From: Phycisphaerae bacterium
GTDB lineage: Bacteria; Planctomycetota; Phycisphaerae; UBA1845; Fen-1342
Assembly: GCA_016935035.1 (NCBI GenBank)
Contig: JAFGRR010000363.1
Coordinates: 1-16,032, forward strand
DNA: 16,032 bases
Direction of reading: 5' to 3'
Made by a program: the position numbers and the translations under genes. Below the pieces are notes generated by a model that saw nothing but the letters and a program-made list of their open reading frames with translations, did no database searches and was not told the origin of the DNA. Positions 7,619-14,347 of this stretch are shown here, piece after piece; the stretch's first letter is position 1, and every line of letters starts with the position of its first letter.

Positions 7619-8525
7619 TCAGTCCATGCCCCGTGAACTTCAGGAACACATCCTCCAGGTTCGCATGCCGCAGCACCGTGAACGGCGTCCGTACTCGCTC
7701 GTACAGCTTCTGCAAGGACGCCTCGGTATTCGAGTAAAAGAAATCCGCGTCGCCGGCGTGCTCATGACGCACATCACCGTCGTGCTCTGGAATCGCACTG
7801 AGCCCCGCTGCCTGAAGCACGTAGCGTTCGAGGTGCCGCTCTACGAGGGCGTTCGGCGCCCCATCCAGCAGCACCTTGCCATGATCCATAATCATCACGC
7901 GATCGGCCAGTTGCTGGGCCTCTTCCATGTAATGCGTCGTCAGGAGGATGGTCATGCCCTGCCGCTTGAGCTGCCGCAATAGCGCCCAGATCACGTGCCG
8001 CACTTGCGGGTCGAGCCCCGTGGTCGGCTCATCGAGGATCAGCAGCCGCGGCTGGTTCAGCAGTGCCCGGGCGATCATCAGCCGCCGCACCATCCCGCCC
8101 GAGAGTTCGCGGATCTCGCTGCCCGCCTTTTCGGACAGTTCCATCCAGGCCAGCAGGTCGGCGATGCGTTTCCGAGCCGTGCCATGATCGAGCCCGCAAT
8201 ACAGCCCGTGCACGAGCAGCGAATCGGCCGCTGCCAGTTCGCTGTCTAGATTGTTGTCCTGAAACACGACACCGATATGGCGGTTGATCAGCTTGCGTTG
8301 GCTCATCGGCGTCAGGCCGAAGACATTCAACTCGCCGCCGGACTTGCCGACCAGGCTCAGAATCATGCGCATCAGCGTCGTCTTCCCGGCCCCGTTGGGC
8401 CCCAGGAAGCCGACGCACTCCGTCGGGTGTACGTCGAAGCTCACGCCATCGACGGCGTGCAGCTTGCCGTAGCACTTCAACAGATCGCGGGACGTGACGA
8501 TTGGTTCTTGCGTTTGTGCGTTCAT
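7611..8525 (-). CDS. NodI/DrrA-type ABC transporter ATP-binding protein
   Basis: ATPase partner of the ABC-2 permease, 304 residues. Walker A is GPNGAGKTT (42-50), the Q-loop lies in GVVFQDNNLD (85-94), the signature is LSGGMVRRL (141-149), Walker B is LLILDEPTTGLDP (161-173) and the switch histidine is H198 in TTHYMEEA. The C-terminal tail ends HANLEDVFLKFTG, the pattern seen in NodI/DrrA-type exporters. ATG 8525 has AAGGA a few bases upstream. The reading frame stays open for another 90 codons to 8798, but that part is antisense to a glycosidase remnant and is not ABC-like. Position 147 is V-R-R instead of the more usual Q-R-R after LSGGM, a mild variation. Substrate unknown. Confidence 0.94.
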   Translation of the reverse strand: MNAQTQEPIVTSRDLLKCYGKLHAVDGVSFDVHPTECVGFLGPNGAGKTTLMRMILSLVGKSGGELNVFGLTPMSQRKLINRHIGVVFQDNNLDSELAAADSLLVHGLYCGLDHGTARKRIADLLAWMELSEKAGSEIRELSGGMVRRLMIARALLNQPRLLILDEPTTGLDPQVRHVIWALLRQLKRQGMTILLTTHYMEEAQQLADRVMIMDHGKVLLDGAPNALVERHLERYVLQAAGLSAIPEHDGDVRHEHAGDADFFYSNTEASLQKLYERVRTPFTVLRHANLEDVFLKFTGHGLTE

Positions 8526-8546
8526 GGTTCCTTTTCCGAACCACGC

Positions 8547-8576
8547 ATCATAAGGCGTCGCGGCCGCCCGTGGAAA
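8547..8576 (-). promoter_or_regulatory. Candidate promoter of the ABC-2/RarD gene group
   Basis: On the - strand, TTTCCA (8576-8571) is followed after 18 bases by TATGAT (8552-8547, five of six matches to TATAAT). Transcription would start near 8540, leaving a leader of about 15 bases that holds the ATPase ribosome site. It sits at the edge of the gene debris. Confidence 0.35.
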
Positions 8577-8600
8577 CACGACTTCGCCGAGCCGCTGTAG

Positions 8601-8870
8601 TGCGGCGAGGCCGTCCACGACCAGAATGAGCCCCGGTCCTCGAAAGACCCGAACGCCTACCACTACACCTGGTACGACCACAAAGGCACCGCCGAGTGGG
8701 TGCAATACGACTTCGCCACCGAACAGACAGTCTCGGACGTCGAGGTCTACTGGTTCGACGACCGCGACAAGGAAGACGGCCAGTGCCGCGTCCCCCAAAG
8801 CTGGCGCCTACTCTACGAGTCTGGCGACAAACGGCAGCCGCTCGAACCCCAAACCAACGTCGGCGGCAAT
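8601..8870 (+). pseudogene. Remnant of GH127-like glycosidase, C-terminal domain
   Basis: In the frame of position 8601 the sequence reads NEPRSSKDPNAYHYTWYDHK, then GTAEWVQYDFATEQTVSDVE, VYWFDD, and CRVPQSWRLLYESGDKRQPLE. This is the pattern of the discoidin-like C-terminal domain found in GH127 (DUF1680) beta-L-arabinofuranosidase-type proteins (typically WWDHKGTTEWVQYDF ... VEVYWFDD ... CRVPxSWRLLY). A TAG stands a few codons upstream at 8598 and there is no catalytic domain; downstream the similarity stops around 8868, where kinase-derived sequence begins on the other strand. It is therefore a fragment without function as an enzyme. The family assignment is from memory of the motif and could be another glycosidase that shares this module. 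Confidence 0.7.
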
Positions 8871-8877
8871 CTGACCC

Positions 8878-9245
8878 GCGGGCTGCTGCGCAAGGCTCGT
8901 GGTTTGATGCGCCGGAACGCGGTGAGCATGCCGGTCCGTCGGCGAAACACCTGCGGCGATTCAACTCCAGGCATCGACAGAGGAACGAGGCCATCTCAGC
9001 GTGCAGCGATCTGCGCACGCGCTCGAATCCCGGTGGGAGCCAGGCAGAAGCCACACAGGCAAGTATCCGGAAAACGCGCGGTACAAGATAAGCCCCACCG
9101 AGACCACGTCCGAACGGAACGAGGGCTTCCCCAGTGCCCGCTCCGGCGCCAGGTACCCGACTGTGCCCAAGCCGGACGCCTCCAGCGTACGACAGGCGAC
9201 CTTGCCGATGCCGAAATCCGCCAGCGTCTGGTCGCCGAGCGGGTA
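8878..9245 (-). pseudogene. Decayed Hanks-type Ser/Thr protein kinase, C-lobe
   Basis: On the - strand the sequence begins just after a stop at 9248-9246 with YPLGDQTLADFGIGKVACRT, which contains the DFG motif. It continues with GTVGYLAPERALGKPSFRSD and VVSVGLILYRAFSGYLPVW, the activation-loop end and helix F. Near 9045 the match jumps to another frame (WLPPGFERVRRSLHAEMASF, then LELNRRRCFADGPA). Near 8930 it jumps again (MLTAFRRIKPRALRSSPR). The N-lobe and the HRD catalytic loop are missing. So it is a truncated gene with at least two frameshifts. Sequencing errors could explain the frameshifts but not the missing N-lobe. Confidence 0.75.
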
Positions 9246-9265
9246 TCAAAGGGTGGCGGTCACGG

Positions 9266-9607
9266 TCATACGATAATCCACTCGCCCAGCACGGGCTGTG
9301 CGGGCGCGGTCTCCGGTGGCACAGCGCTAGCGTCGGTCCTTCCTGTCGCCGCGCGAGGAGTGAGCACGTCCGCTTCCAACATAGACGCTGACTCCCTCGT
9401 GCCGCCGGATGGGCCAACAAACGTGATACGCCTGCTCTTTTCGAGCGCGTCGATCAGCGCGACTGCGTTCTCATGCGGCACACCCAGAGATTCGCATACT
9501 TGGTCAGCCATCTGCGCCTTCCCTTCATAATAGGGTGCCCGCAGACTGCTGCTGAACGACCTCAAGAGGGCCGTGTGCGCCTGTTCCAGTAGATCGACAT
9601 CGTCCAT
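9266..9607 (-). CDS. Small conserved-looking protein of unknown function
   Basis: A 113-residue soluble protein. The ATG at 9607 has AAGGAG 8 bases upstream, a good ribosome site. Residues about 1-65 look like a compact helical domain: LLEQAHTALLRSFSSSL, then MADQVCESLGVPHENAVALI and DALEKSRRITFVGP. The second part could be a winged-helix-like fold, with two helices and a short strand, but no family is recognised. After residue 68 it becomes a Ser/Ala/Pro-rich linker. It lies 52 bases downstream of the PRC-barrel gene on the same strand and is probably the last gene of that operon. The gap contains a run of eight C. Confidence 0.6.
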   Translation of the reverse strand: MDDVDLLEQAHTALLRSFSSSLRAPYYEGKAQMADQVCESLGVPHENAVALIDALEKSRRITFVGPSGGTRESASMLEADVLTPRAATGRTDASAVPPETAPAQPVLGEWIIV

Positions 9608-9632
9608 GGCAGTTACTCCTTAGAATTGACGT

Positions 9633-9640
9633 CCCCCCCC
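9633..9640. repeat. Homopolymer run of eight C (G on coding strand)
   Basis: Eight consecutive C on the + strand, in the 52-base gap between two - strand genes, 26-33 bases before the start of the downstream one. Such runs can vary in length by slippage; no coding frame depends on it here. Confidence 0.8.
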
Positions 9641-9659
9641 AGCGGCGCGTTTCCTGGTC

Positions 9660-10385
9660 TCAGGACCAGTACTTCGGTCGTCCGTAGTAATTGTACAATT
9701 CTGTCTCGTAATCTCGATTCACCGGGGTGACCGGGTCGTACTCCGGACTACCTTCCACTTCCCTGCGCGAGAGGCCTACATGTACCATCCGCTCGTCCCA
9801 ACGCACGTTCTGAATCCACATGGGCGCAATAAGCACGTGCCGCCCGGGCAGCCAGTTGCGCGTGTCGACTACCATGTACAGGATCCGCCAATCTTCGTCG
9901 TTGAGAAGGAAGTCGGCGACGTGACCGATGTCACCGTCTGAGGCGCGAAGGCCGTATCCGAATACCTCGTTGGCACTCCGAAATCGCGGATCACCCTCGA
10001 CCGCGGAGGCACCGGTCTTCGGTCCGTGCGCGCCCGGCTGAGCGGTCGCGGGTGTGGTACTCTCCCAGTACATCGGCCAGACATAATGCGATGCCAACTC
10101 CTTCTCACGCTGCCGCGATATTGGCGCGTCAGCGTCAATGCCCGGACTCTCCACGAGTTGTTCCTTGGACAGGTTCAGGTGCAAGGTTGGGCCTCCCCAG
10201 TCAGCCCGTGCGATTGACACCGGCGAAATCAGCACGCGACGGCCGACTGGCCAATCGCCGACATCCACGACCAAGTAGCGAATGTTCCACTCCCAATCGT
10301 CGAACAAGAAGTCAGCGGCACGGCCCATTTCCACATCCATTGCTGCGACTCGAAGTTTGAGCAGATTCTCAAGGCTACGTAGCAT
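9660..10385 (-). CDS. Two-domain PRC-barrel protein (PRC1)
   Basis: A 241-residue soluble protein made of two similar halves. The first half begins MLRSLENLLKLRVAAMD, with FLFDDWEWNIRYLVVDVGDW (26-45) and GRRVLISPVSI. The second begins RSANEVFGYGLRASDGDIGH (136-155), with FLLNDEDWRILYMVVDTRNW and GRHVLIAPMWI. Each half also has the tail LSxxx(V)xxSPxxDxxxPxxRxxExEL and ends in a Tyr-Trp (PMYWES at 104-109, RPKYWS at 236-241). This is the PRC-barrel fold known from the photosynthetic reaction-centre H subunit and RimM; in stand-alone bacterial proteins its role is unknown. A linker rich in Ala/Pro/Gly (109-130) joins the halves. The start overlaps the ptsI stop (TGATG) and has AGGAGG 7 bases upstream, so the two proteins are made together. 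Confidence 0.88.
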   Translation of the reverse strand: MLRSLENLLKLRVAAMDVEMGRAADFLFDDWEWNIRYLVVDVGDWPVGRRVLISPVSIARADWGGPTLHLNLSKEQLVESPGIDADAPISRQREKELASHYVWPMYWESTTPATAQPGAHGPKTGASAVEGDPRFRSANEVFGYGLRASDGDIGHVADFLLNDEDWRILYMVVDTRNWLPGRHVLIAPMWIQNVRWDERMVHVGLSRREVEGSPEYDPVTPVNRDYETELYNYYGRPKYWS

Positions 10386-12079
10386 CAGTGTGCCTCCTGA
10401 GTCAGTTGTGATGTTTGTTTGTCCTGATCGCCGTCAGTGTCGTCGATATTCCTGATGATCTCCTTGATAACAGGCACGCGCGTCGGCGCCACACTCAGTG
10501 TGCGAACGCCCGCCGTGAGCAGTAGTGGCACGGCTGACTCGCGTCCCGCCAGTTCCCCGCAAACGCTAAGCGGCCTCCACCCTACGTCTGCCTGCACCAG
10601 CCGCAGCAACCGCAACACAGCGGGATGCTCCTCCTGAAAGTAGTCGCACACAAGCGCATTCTCTCGGCCGGCGGCCATCAGATACTGCGTCAGGTCATTG
10701 GTCCCGACGCTGAGGAATTCCGAGTGTTGGGCGATCGCAGCCGCGTCAAGGGCCGCGGCGGGCGTTTCAATCATGGCGCCGAGCGGTGGTACGGCAGCAT
10801 TCATTTCTTCCGCGGCATCGGTCAGGCTTTCCGCCACCCGTTCCATTTCCGCCGCCAGGGTGACCATCGGTACGAGGATGCGTAATTTCTGCTCCTGGGC
10901 GACACGGAGCAACGCGCGCAACTGCGTATCAAGCAGATCCGGATACTCAACGAGCAGGCGAACTCCACGCCGACCGAGCGCAGGGTCGCTTTCCGCGGGA
11001 AGATCGAGAAACGGCGGGACCTTATCCGCGCCCAAGTCCAGTAGCCGGACAGTTACTGTCCGGTTCTGGAATGGCGCGATCGCATGGCCGATTTCCTCAG
11101 CCAACTCATCTTCGTTAGGCGGCGCCTTCTGCGAGAGATACAGACACTCTACGCGGTACAGCCCAACTCCATCCGCACCGTTCTCCTTGGCCAGGCGCGC
11201 GTCCTCTACGCCGGTGATGTTTGCCAGCACCTGAACCGTGACGCCCGCCCGCGTCGTAGCCGGTTCGCAACACCTGCGCCGCGCTTGCGCCAGTCGGGCT
11301 CGCGCCCGTATCGCGGCATTCGCGAACTTCTGCCGCGTAGGGTGGTCTGGGGCAACGACCACCGTGCCGTGCGATCCGTCAACCAGCAGTTCATCGTTCT
11401 GGGCGATCTCGTCGATTCGATCCGCCAACTGCGTCACGGCTGGAATGCCCAACTCACGGGTCAGCAAAGCGGCGTGTGAGGCAGGACCCCCAAAAGCCAC
11501 GGCCACGGCGACCGCGGACTTACGAGACAGGTGTACAGTGTCGGATGGCAGCAGGCGACGAGCCACCAGAACACTCGCCACAGGCATGTTCTCGAGCGTG
11601 TGTGCATGGAGTCCCGCGAGCACACGCAGCAGTCTACGGCTGAGATCAGTCAAGTCGTCCGCCCGCGTGGAGAGCTTTGAGTCGCCGACCGAACGAAATC
11701 TGCGTACCAGCCGTCGGAACACACGTTGTACAACGTGTTCGGCATTGATCAGCTCCGTCTCCATCTCGCTTCGTAGTTCAGCCGCGAGGCCGGGATCACT
11801 GAGCAGAGTCTTGTGAGATCGGAATATGTCGGCCAGCACGGAGTCAAGGTCACTTTCGATGCGCTCGGCGGCGTGCTCCAGATCGCCAAGCACCACTGCG
11901 GTGGCTTTCTCGATCCTGGCGTACTCCTCATCGATCTGATGCTTGTCGATGTCGTAGCACTCGTGGTCGCGCTGCAGAATGTCTTGGTACACGAACGCCC
12001 TGTCACTAGCCAGGCCTGGCGACATTCCACGGCCGGCGAGCGTGGTATTCTGCTTGAATTGTGTCGAGGTTGATGTCAT
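10385..12079 (-). CDS. ptsI: Phosphoenolpyruvate-protein phosphotransferase (PTS Enzyme I)
   Basis: Enzyme I takes the phosphoryl group from PEP onto its own histidine and passes it to HPr; it is cytoplasmic. In 564 residues all three domains are present: the N-terminal helical domain with GRGMSPGLASDRAFV (16-30), the swivelling His domain FGGPASHAALLTRELGIPAV (196-215) with H202, and the PEP-binding barrel. In the barrel I see GVGLYRVEC (305-312, R309 and E311), VTVRLLDLGADK (342-353), AMIETPAAA (435-443, E438), SVGTNDLTQY (457-466, D462), R472, and SVCGELAG with C507. So the catalytic residues are kept. Differences from the usual motifs are GGPASH instead of GGRTSH and RVEC instead of RTEF. 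The start at 12079 lacks a clear ribosome site. Neither HPr nor any EII component lies in the window; neighbours are PRC-barrel and zinc-finger genes, so a regulatory role is more likely than sugar uptake. Confidence 0.94.
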   Translation of the reverse strand: MTSTSTQFKQNTTLAGRGMSPGLASDRAFVYQDILQRDHECYDIDKHQIDEEYARIEKATAVVLGDLEHAAERIESDLDSVLADIFRSHKTLLSDPGLAAELRSEMETELINAEHVVQRVFRRLVRRFRSVGDSKLSTRADDLTDLSRRLLRVLAGLHAHTLENMPVASVLVARRLLPSDTVHLSRKSAVAVAVAFGGPASHAALLTRELGIPAVTQLADRIDEIAQNDELLVDGSHGTVVVAPDHPTRQKFANAAIRARARLAQARRRCCEPATTRAGVTVQVLANITGVEDARLAKENGADGVGLYRVECLYLSQKAPPNEDELAEEIGHAIAPFQNRTVTVRLLDLGADKVPPFLDLPAESDPALGRRGVRLLVEYPDLLDTQLRALLRVAQEQKLRILVPMVTLAAEMERVAESLTDAAEEMNAAVPPLGAMIETPAAALDAAAIAQHSEFLSVGTNDLTQYLMAAGRENALVCDYFQEEHPAVLRLLRLVQADVGWRPLSVCGELAGRESAVPLLLTAGVRTLSVAPTRVPVIKEIIRNIDDTDGDQDKQTSQLTQEAH

Positions 12080-12139
12080 ATGAGATAGCTCACACTTAGC
12101 CAGTGCAGTTCGTCGGCGCGGCGATATGTCGGCTGCGCG

Positions 12140-13051
12140 TCACTTTGCCTTTGACCGCTGTCGCGCCAGTTTTCTCAGAGTCCGGCGTAGGTACGGGTGA
12201 TCCAACGACGTCCCCGCAAATGTCGCCGACTTGGCCAATGACTCGTAATACGCAGCGCCGCTCGCCGCGCGCTCGCGGATCGTCTCGTCGACGTTCACGC
12301 TCTCGGCGATCTCTTTGGAGTAGTCGCTCATTCTCTGGGCCAGTTCGCGTACGCGCTCTTGTCCCGCAAGCGTGCCGCGGCAGCATACGCCGATGATCTT
12401 GGCAAGCTTCTCCTTCGATCTCGGATGGCTCTCCACCACCTTCCGCGTGGTCACAATGGTGTTCTCGAACACACCCAGTTGCCGATTGACATGCAGTATT
12501 TGCTTCGCGCAGCGTTTGGCGGCCTGCACAGGGTCGGATGGCATGCCTTTTGATATCGGCTTGCTCAGTGTGACCTCGAGGTGCTTGCGCGCGCGGCTGA
12601 CGCGCTCAGCGAGCACCACGACACGCAGGCCGGGTGGGACGATGTTGTTCGTGACCCAGCCGGAGCCATCGCAGAATCCGCAACGTGCCACGCCCAGTCC
12701 GGCGCAGGCCTCGCACAGAATTGCGCCGCTGATCGTCCCGCGACCGTCGCAAACCTCGCATGATTCCAACCCATGCTTGCAGTAGAAGCACGGAAAACGT
12801 ACGAAGGCGTCAATGAGCTTGGCGGTCGCCTCTTTGCCGATTGACTTGTTGAGCCAACGGTGTAGTCCACTTCCGGTCGGGAACAGATCGTGGTCTTGTG
12901 CATTCCGAAACAGCTTGACGGCTTGAGTGCTTCGGCCACGTTCCAGTTTCGCCAGAACGCCTTGCATAACCCGGTCGCGCAGATTACCTGCGTTTCGTTT
13001 GGCCGAGGCGTCCGTATCATCGCCACCGCTACGTCGCTTTTCGCTCGACAT
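12140..13051 (-). CDS. DnaJ-type zinc-finger protein without J domain
   Basis: A 303-residue protein. AGGAGA lies 5 bases before ATG 13051, which fixes the start; an in-frame extension upstream is not protein-like. Residues 88-131 hold four CxxC pairs in DnaJ spacing: CFYCKHG (88-94), CEVCDGRG (98-105), CEACAGLG (113-120) and CGFCDGSG (124-131). These should bind two zinc ions. There is no J domain (no HPD motif) and no DnaJ substrate-binding C-terminus. The N-terminal 85 residues are basic and helical; the C-terminal 170 residues are mostly helical and charged, with a possible coiled coil (about 205-270). J-less proteins with this finger can act as chaperones or thiol/redox factors, but nothing here proves that. 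It lies 60 bases upstream of ptsI in the same direction. Confidence 0.8.
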   Translation of the reverse strand: MSSEKRRSGGDDTDASAKRNAGNLRDRVMQGVLAKLERGRSTQAVKLFRNAQDHDLFPTGSGLHRWLNKSIGKEATAKLIDAFVRFPCFYCKHGLESCEVCDGRGTISGAILCEACAGLGVARCGFCDGSGWVTNNIVPPGLRVVVLAERVSRARKHLEVTLSKPISKGMPSDPVQAAKRCAKQILHVNRQLGVFENTIVTTRKVVESHPRSKEKLAKIIGVCCRGTLAGQERVRELAQRMSDYSKEIAESVNVDETIRERAASGAAYYESLAKSATFAGTSLDHPYLRRTLRKLARQRSKAK

Positions 13052-13208
13052 GGATCTCTCCTGTGTGCGTTGGCCTTGTGGCGAACGCGGAACTCGCGGA
13101 ATGGTGCACTGCACAGTGTATGCCTGGGGAGCGTCTGGCGCAGGCCTCCAATGCGTCGGCCTGGCCTACCGGCGCCCCGGTTGCTCTGGCCGCGGTACCG
13201 CCCGCCAC

Positions 13209-13249
13209 CGCCAGTTCTGGCCGCCGATCGCGTGGGCTCAGAACTGGCG
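13209..13249. other. 11-bp perfect inverted repeat at the end of the coiled-coil gene
   Basis: CGCCAGTTCTG (13209-13219) and CAGAACTGGCG (13239-13249) are perfect inverted copies with a 19-base spacer. On the - strand, the first arm contains the stop codon of the small coiled-coil gene (13240-13238). The RNA could form a stable hairpin. No T run follows it (the next bases are GTGGCGGGCGG), so it is not a standard intrinsic terminator; it could limit or protect the mRNA between the genes. Confidence 0.6.
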
Positions 13250-13537
13250 CTGCCAGTCGATGCGACAGCACTCGATCTCACCACTGTGCCGCGCGCACGA
13301 TTGCTCCAGCGCTCTCAGTGATTCCCCGATCGTGATCGTGGCGTCTTCGCTCCAGCGCGCATCGATTGACTCGACTGCCTGCAATTCTGCACGCAGCTTT
13401 TCCCACTCTTGGCGCAGGGATTCTAGCGATCGACGGAGATCTGCCGACGCGCCAGTGTTGCGCGCCGCATTCTCGGTCAGCGCGCCAATCCGTCTCGCAA
13501 GTGCATCCAGTTGTGTACTCGTTTCGTCCGTGCTCAA
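13238..13537 (-). CDS. Small coiled-coil protein, unknown function
   Basis: A 99-residue protein with no ATG; the likely start is TTG 13537, with GGAG 5 bases upstream. Hydrophobic residues recur in heptad fashion from about 9 to 57 (LDALARRIGALTEN, then LRRSLESLRQEWEKLRAELQ), so a long coiled coil is expected. The C-terminal part is Cys-rich (SCARHSGEIECCRIDWQRQF), with three Cys and one His in 20 residues. That could bind metal or form disulfides, but no known motif is recognised. It lies 72 bases after the upstream PRC-barrel gene and 186 bases before the zinc-finger gene, all in one direction. The stop codon lies in the arm of an inverted repeat. Confidence 0.6.
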   Translation of the reverse strand: MSTDETSTQLDALARRIGALTENAARNTGASADLRRSLESLRQEWEKLRAELQAVESIDARWSEDATITIGESLRALEQSCARHSGEIECCRIDWQRQF

Positions 13538-13609
13538 CTCCGCTCCAAGGCGTCGCTCAGCCGGCCCGGCACGGCTGGGACACGCCCATCCCCATCGCCA
13601 CGGATTCGC

Positions 13610-14347
13610 TCAGAACCAGAACATCGGTCCCAGACGATCGTCGGTGACCTCGAATGCGTTCTCGCCGTTCAGTGCGGTCGTTCCAACAAACCGCGGCGCC
13701 CGTCTGATTTGCTCCCGATTAAGAACGAGTTCAGCAGCTCGTTCGTGCCAGCACAGGGCGTGAACGTGGTTCGTGGACACACGAACTCGGCGACCACGCA
13801 GCCAGTTCCCGGTACTGACCACCAACTCGGCGACCTTCCATTCGGTGTCGTCCAACAGCAGGTCATCGATGTGCCCACACGCATCGCCGCCGCACCGTAT
13901 GTCGTATCCCCTGACTTCTACGGCGCTACGGAGCCGTGCCTTCACACTTGTGGTAGTCGGACCACCGTCTTGCCGCGCATTCTTGCCCCGCGCTCGCATC
14001 CCGAGCAATGCGGCCACAGCCGTGCCCCAACCGGGCAGCCAACTGTGCCGTTTCGTCAGCTTCTGCTCCTCCTGCCGACAGACGGGCTGGTACGTTTCGA
14101 TACCTGGGCTGCTGCGCAATTCTGCGCGGGTCAGATGGAGTTGTACCAGTGGCCCGCTGTCACCGATTGCGTCCACGGAGGTAGGCGAAACCAAAACGGA
14201 TTTGCCCGGCAACCATACTCCGCTGTTCACGACAATGAAGCGGGACTGCCACTCCTGATCGTCGAAATACAGGTCACGGGCCGCCCCAGCTTTGCCATTG
14301 CTCGTGGCGACATCGAGTCTCAGTAGGCTGTTCACGCTGCGGAGCAT
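13610..14347 (-). CDS. Two-domain PRC-barrel protein (PRC2)
   Basis: A 245-residue soluble protein, a paralogue of PRC1. Its first half begins MLRSVNSLLRLDVATSNGKA and carries LYFDDQEWQSRFIVVNSGVW (26-45) and GKSVLVSPTSV. The second half begins RLRSAVEVRGYDIRCGGDA, then DDLLLDDTEWKVAELVVSTG and NWLRGRRVRVSTNHV. The ends of the halves are more diverged than in PRC1: the first lacks the Tyr-Trp close, while the protein ends GPMFWF. A basic linker (about 112-135) contains AALLGMRARGKNAR. GGGAG stands 5 bases before the ATG. It is the first gene after the candidate promoter, so it probably leads the operon that also holds ptsI. As for PRC1, no biochemical role is known; two copies around ptsI suggest partner or scaffold proteins. 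Confidence 0.85.
   Translation of the reverse strand: MLRSVNSLLRLDVATSNGKAGAARDLYFDDQEWQSRFIVVNSGVWLPGKSVLVSPTSVDAIGDSGPLVQLHLTRAELRSSPGIETYQPVCRQEEQKLTKRHSWLPGWGTAVAALLGMRARGKNARQDGGPTTTSVKARLRSAVEVRGYDIRCGGDACGHIDDLLLDDTEWKVAELVVSTGNWLRGRRVRVSTNHVHALCWHERAAELVLNREQIRRAPRFVGTTALNGENAFEVTDDRLGPMFWF

Noticed and set aside
8526..8798. N-terminal extension of the ABC ATPase
   Set aside because: The 91 extra codons are antisense to the glycosidase remnant, lack ABC similarity, and a good ribosome site precedes ATG 8525.
8961..9170. Small intact protein with kinase-like sequence
   Set aside because: The similarity begins upstream of its ATG and continues in other frames, so it is part of a decayed kinase gene.
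13511..14326. Open frame of 271 codons on the + strand opposite PRC2
   Set aside because: PRC2 has clear duplicated domains and a ribosome site; the + strand frame shows no recognisable feature.
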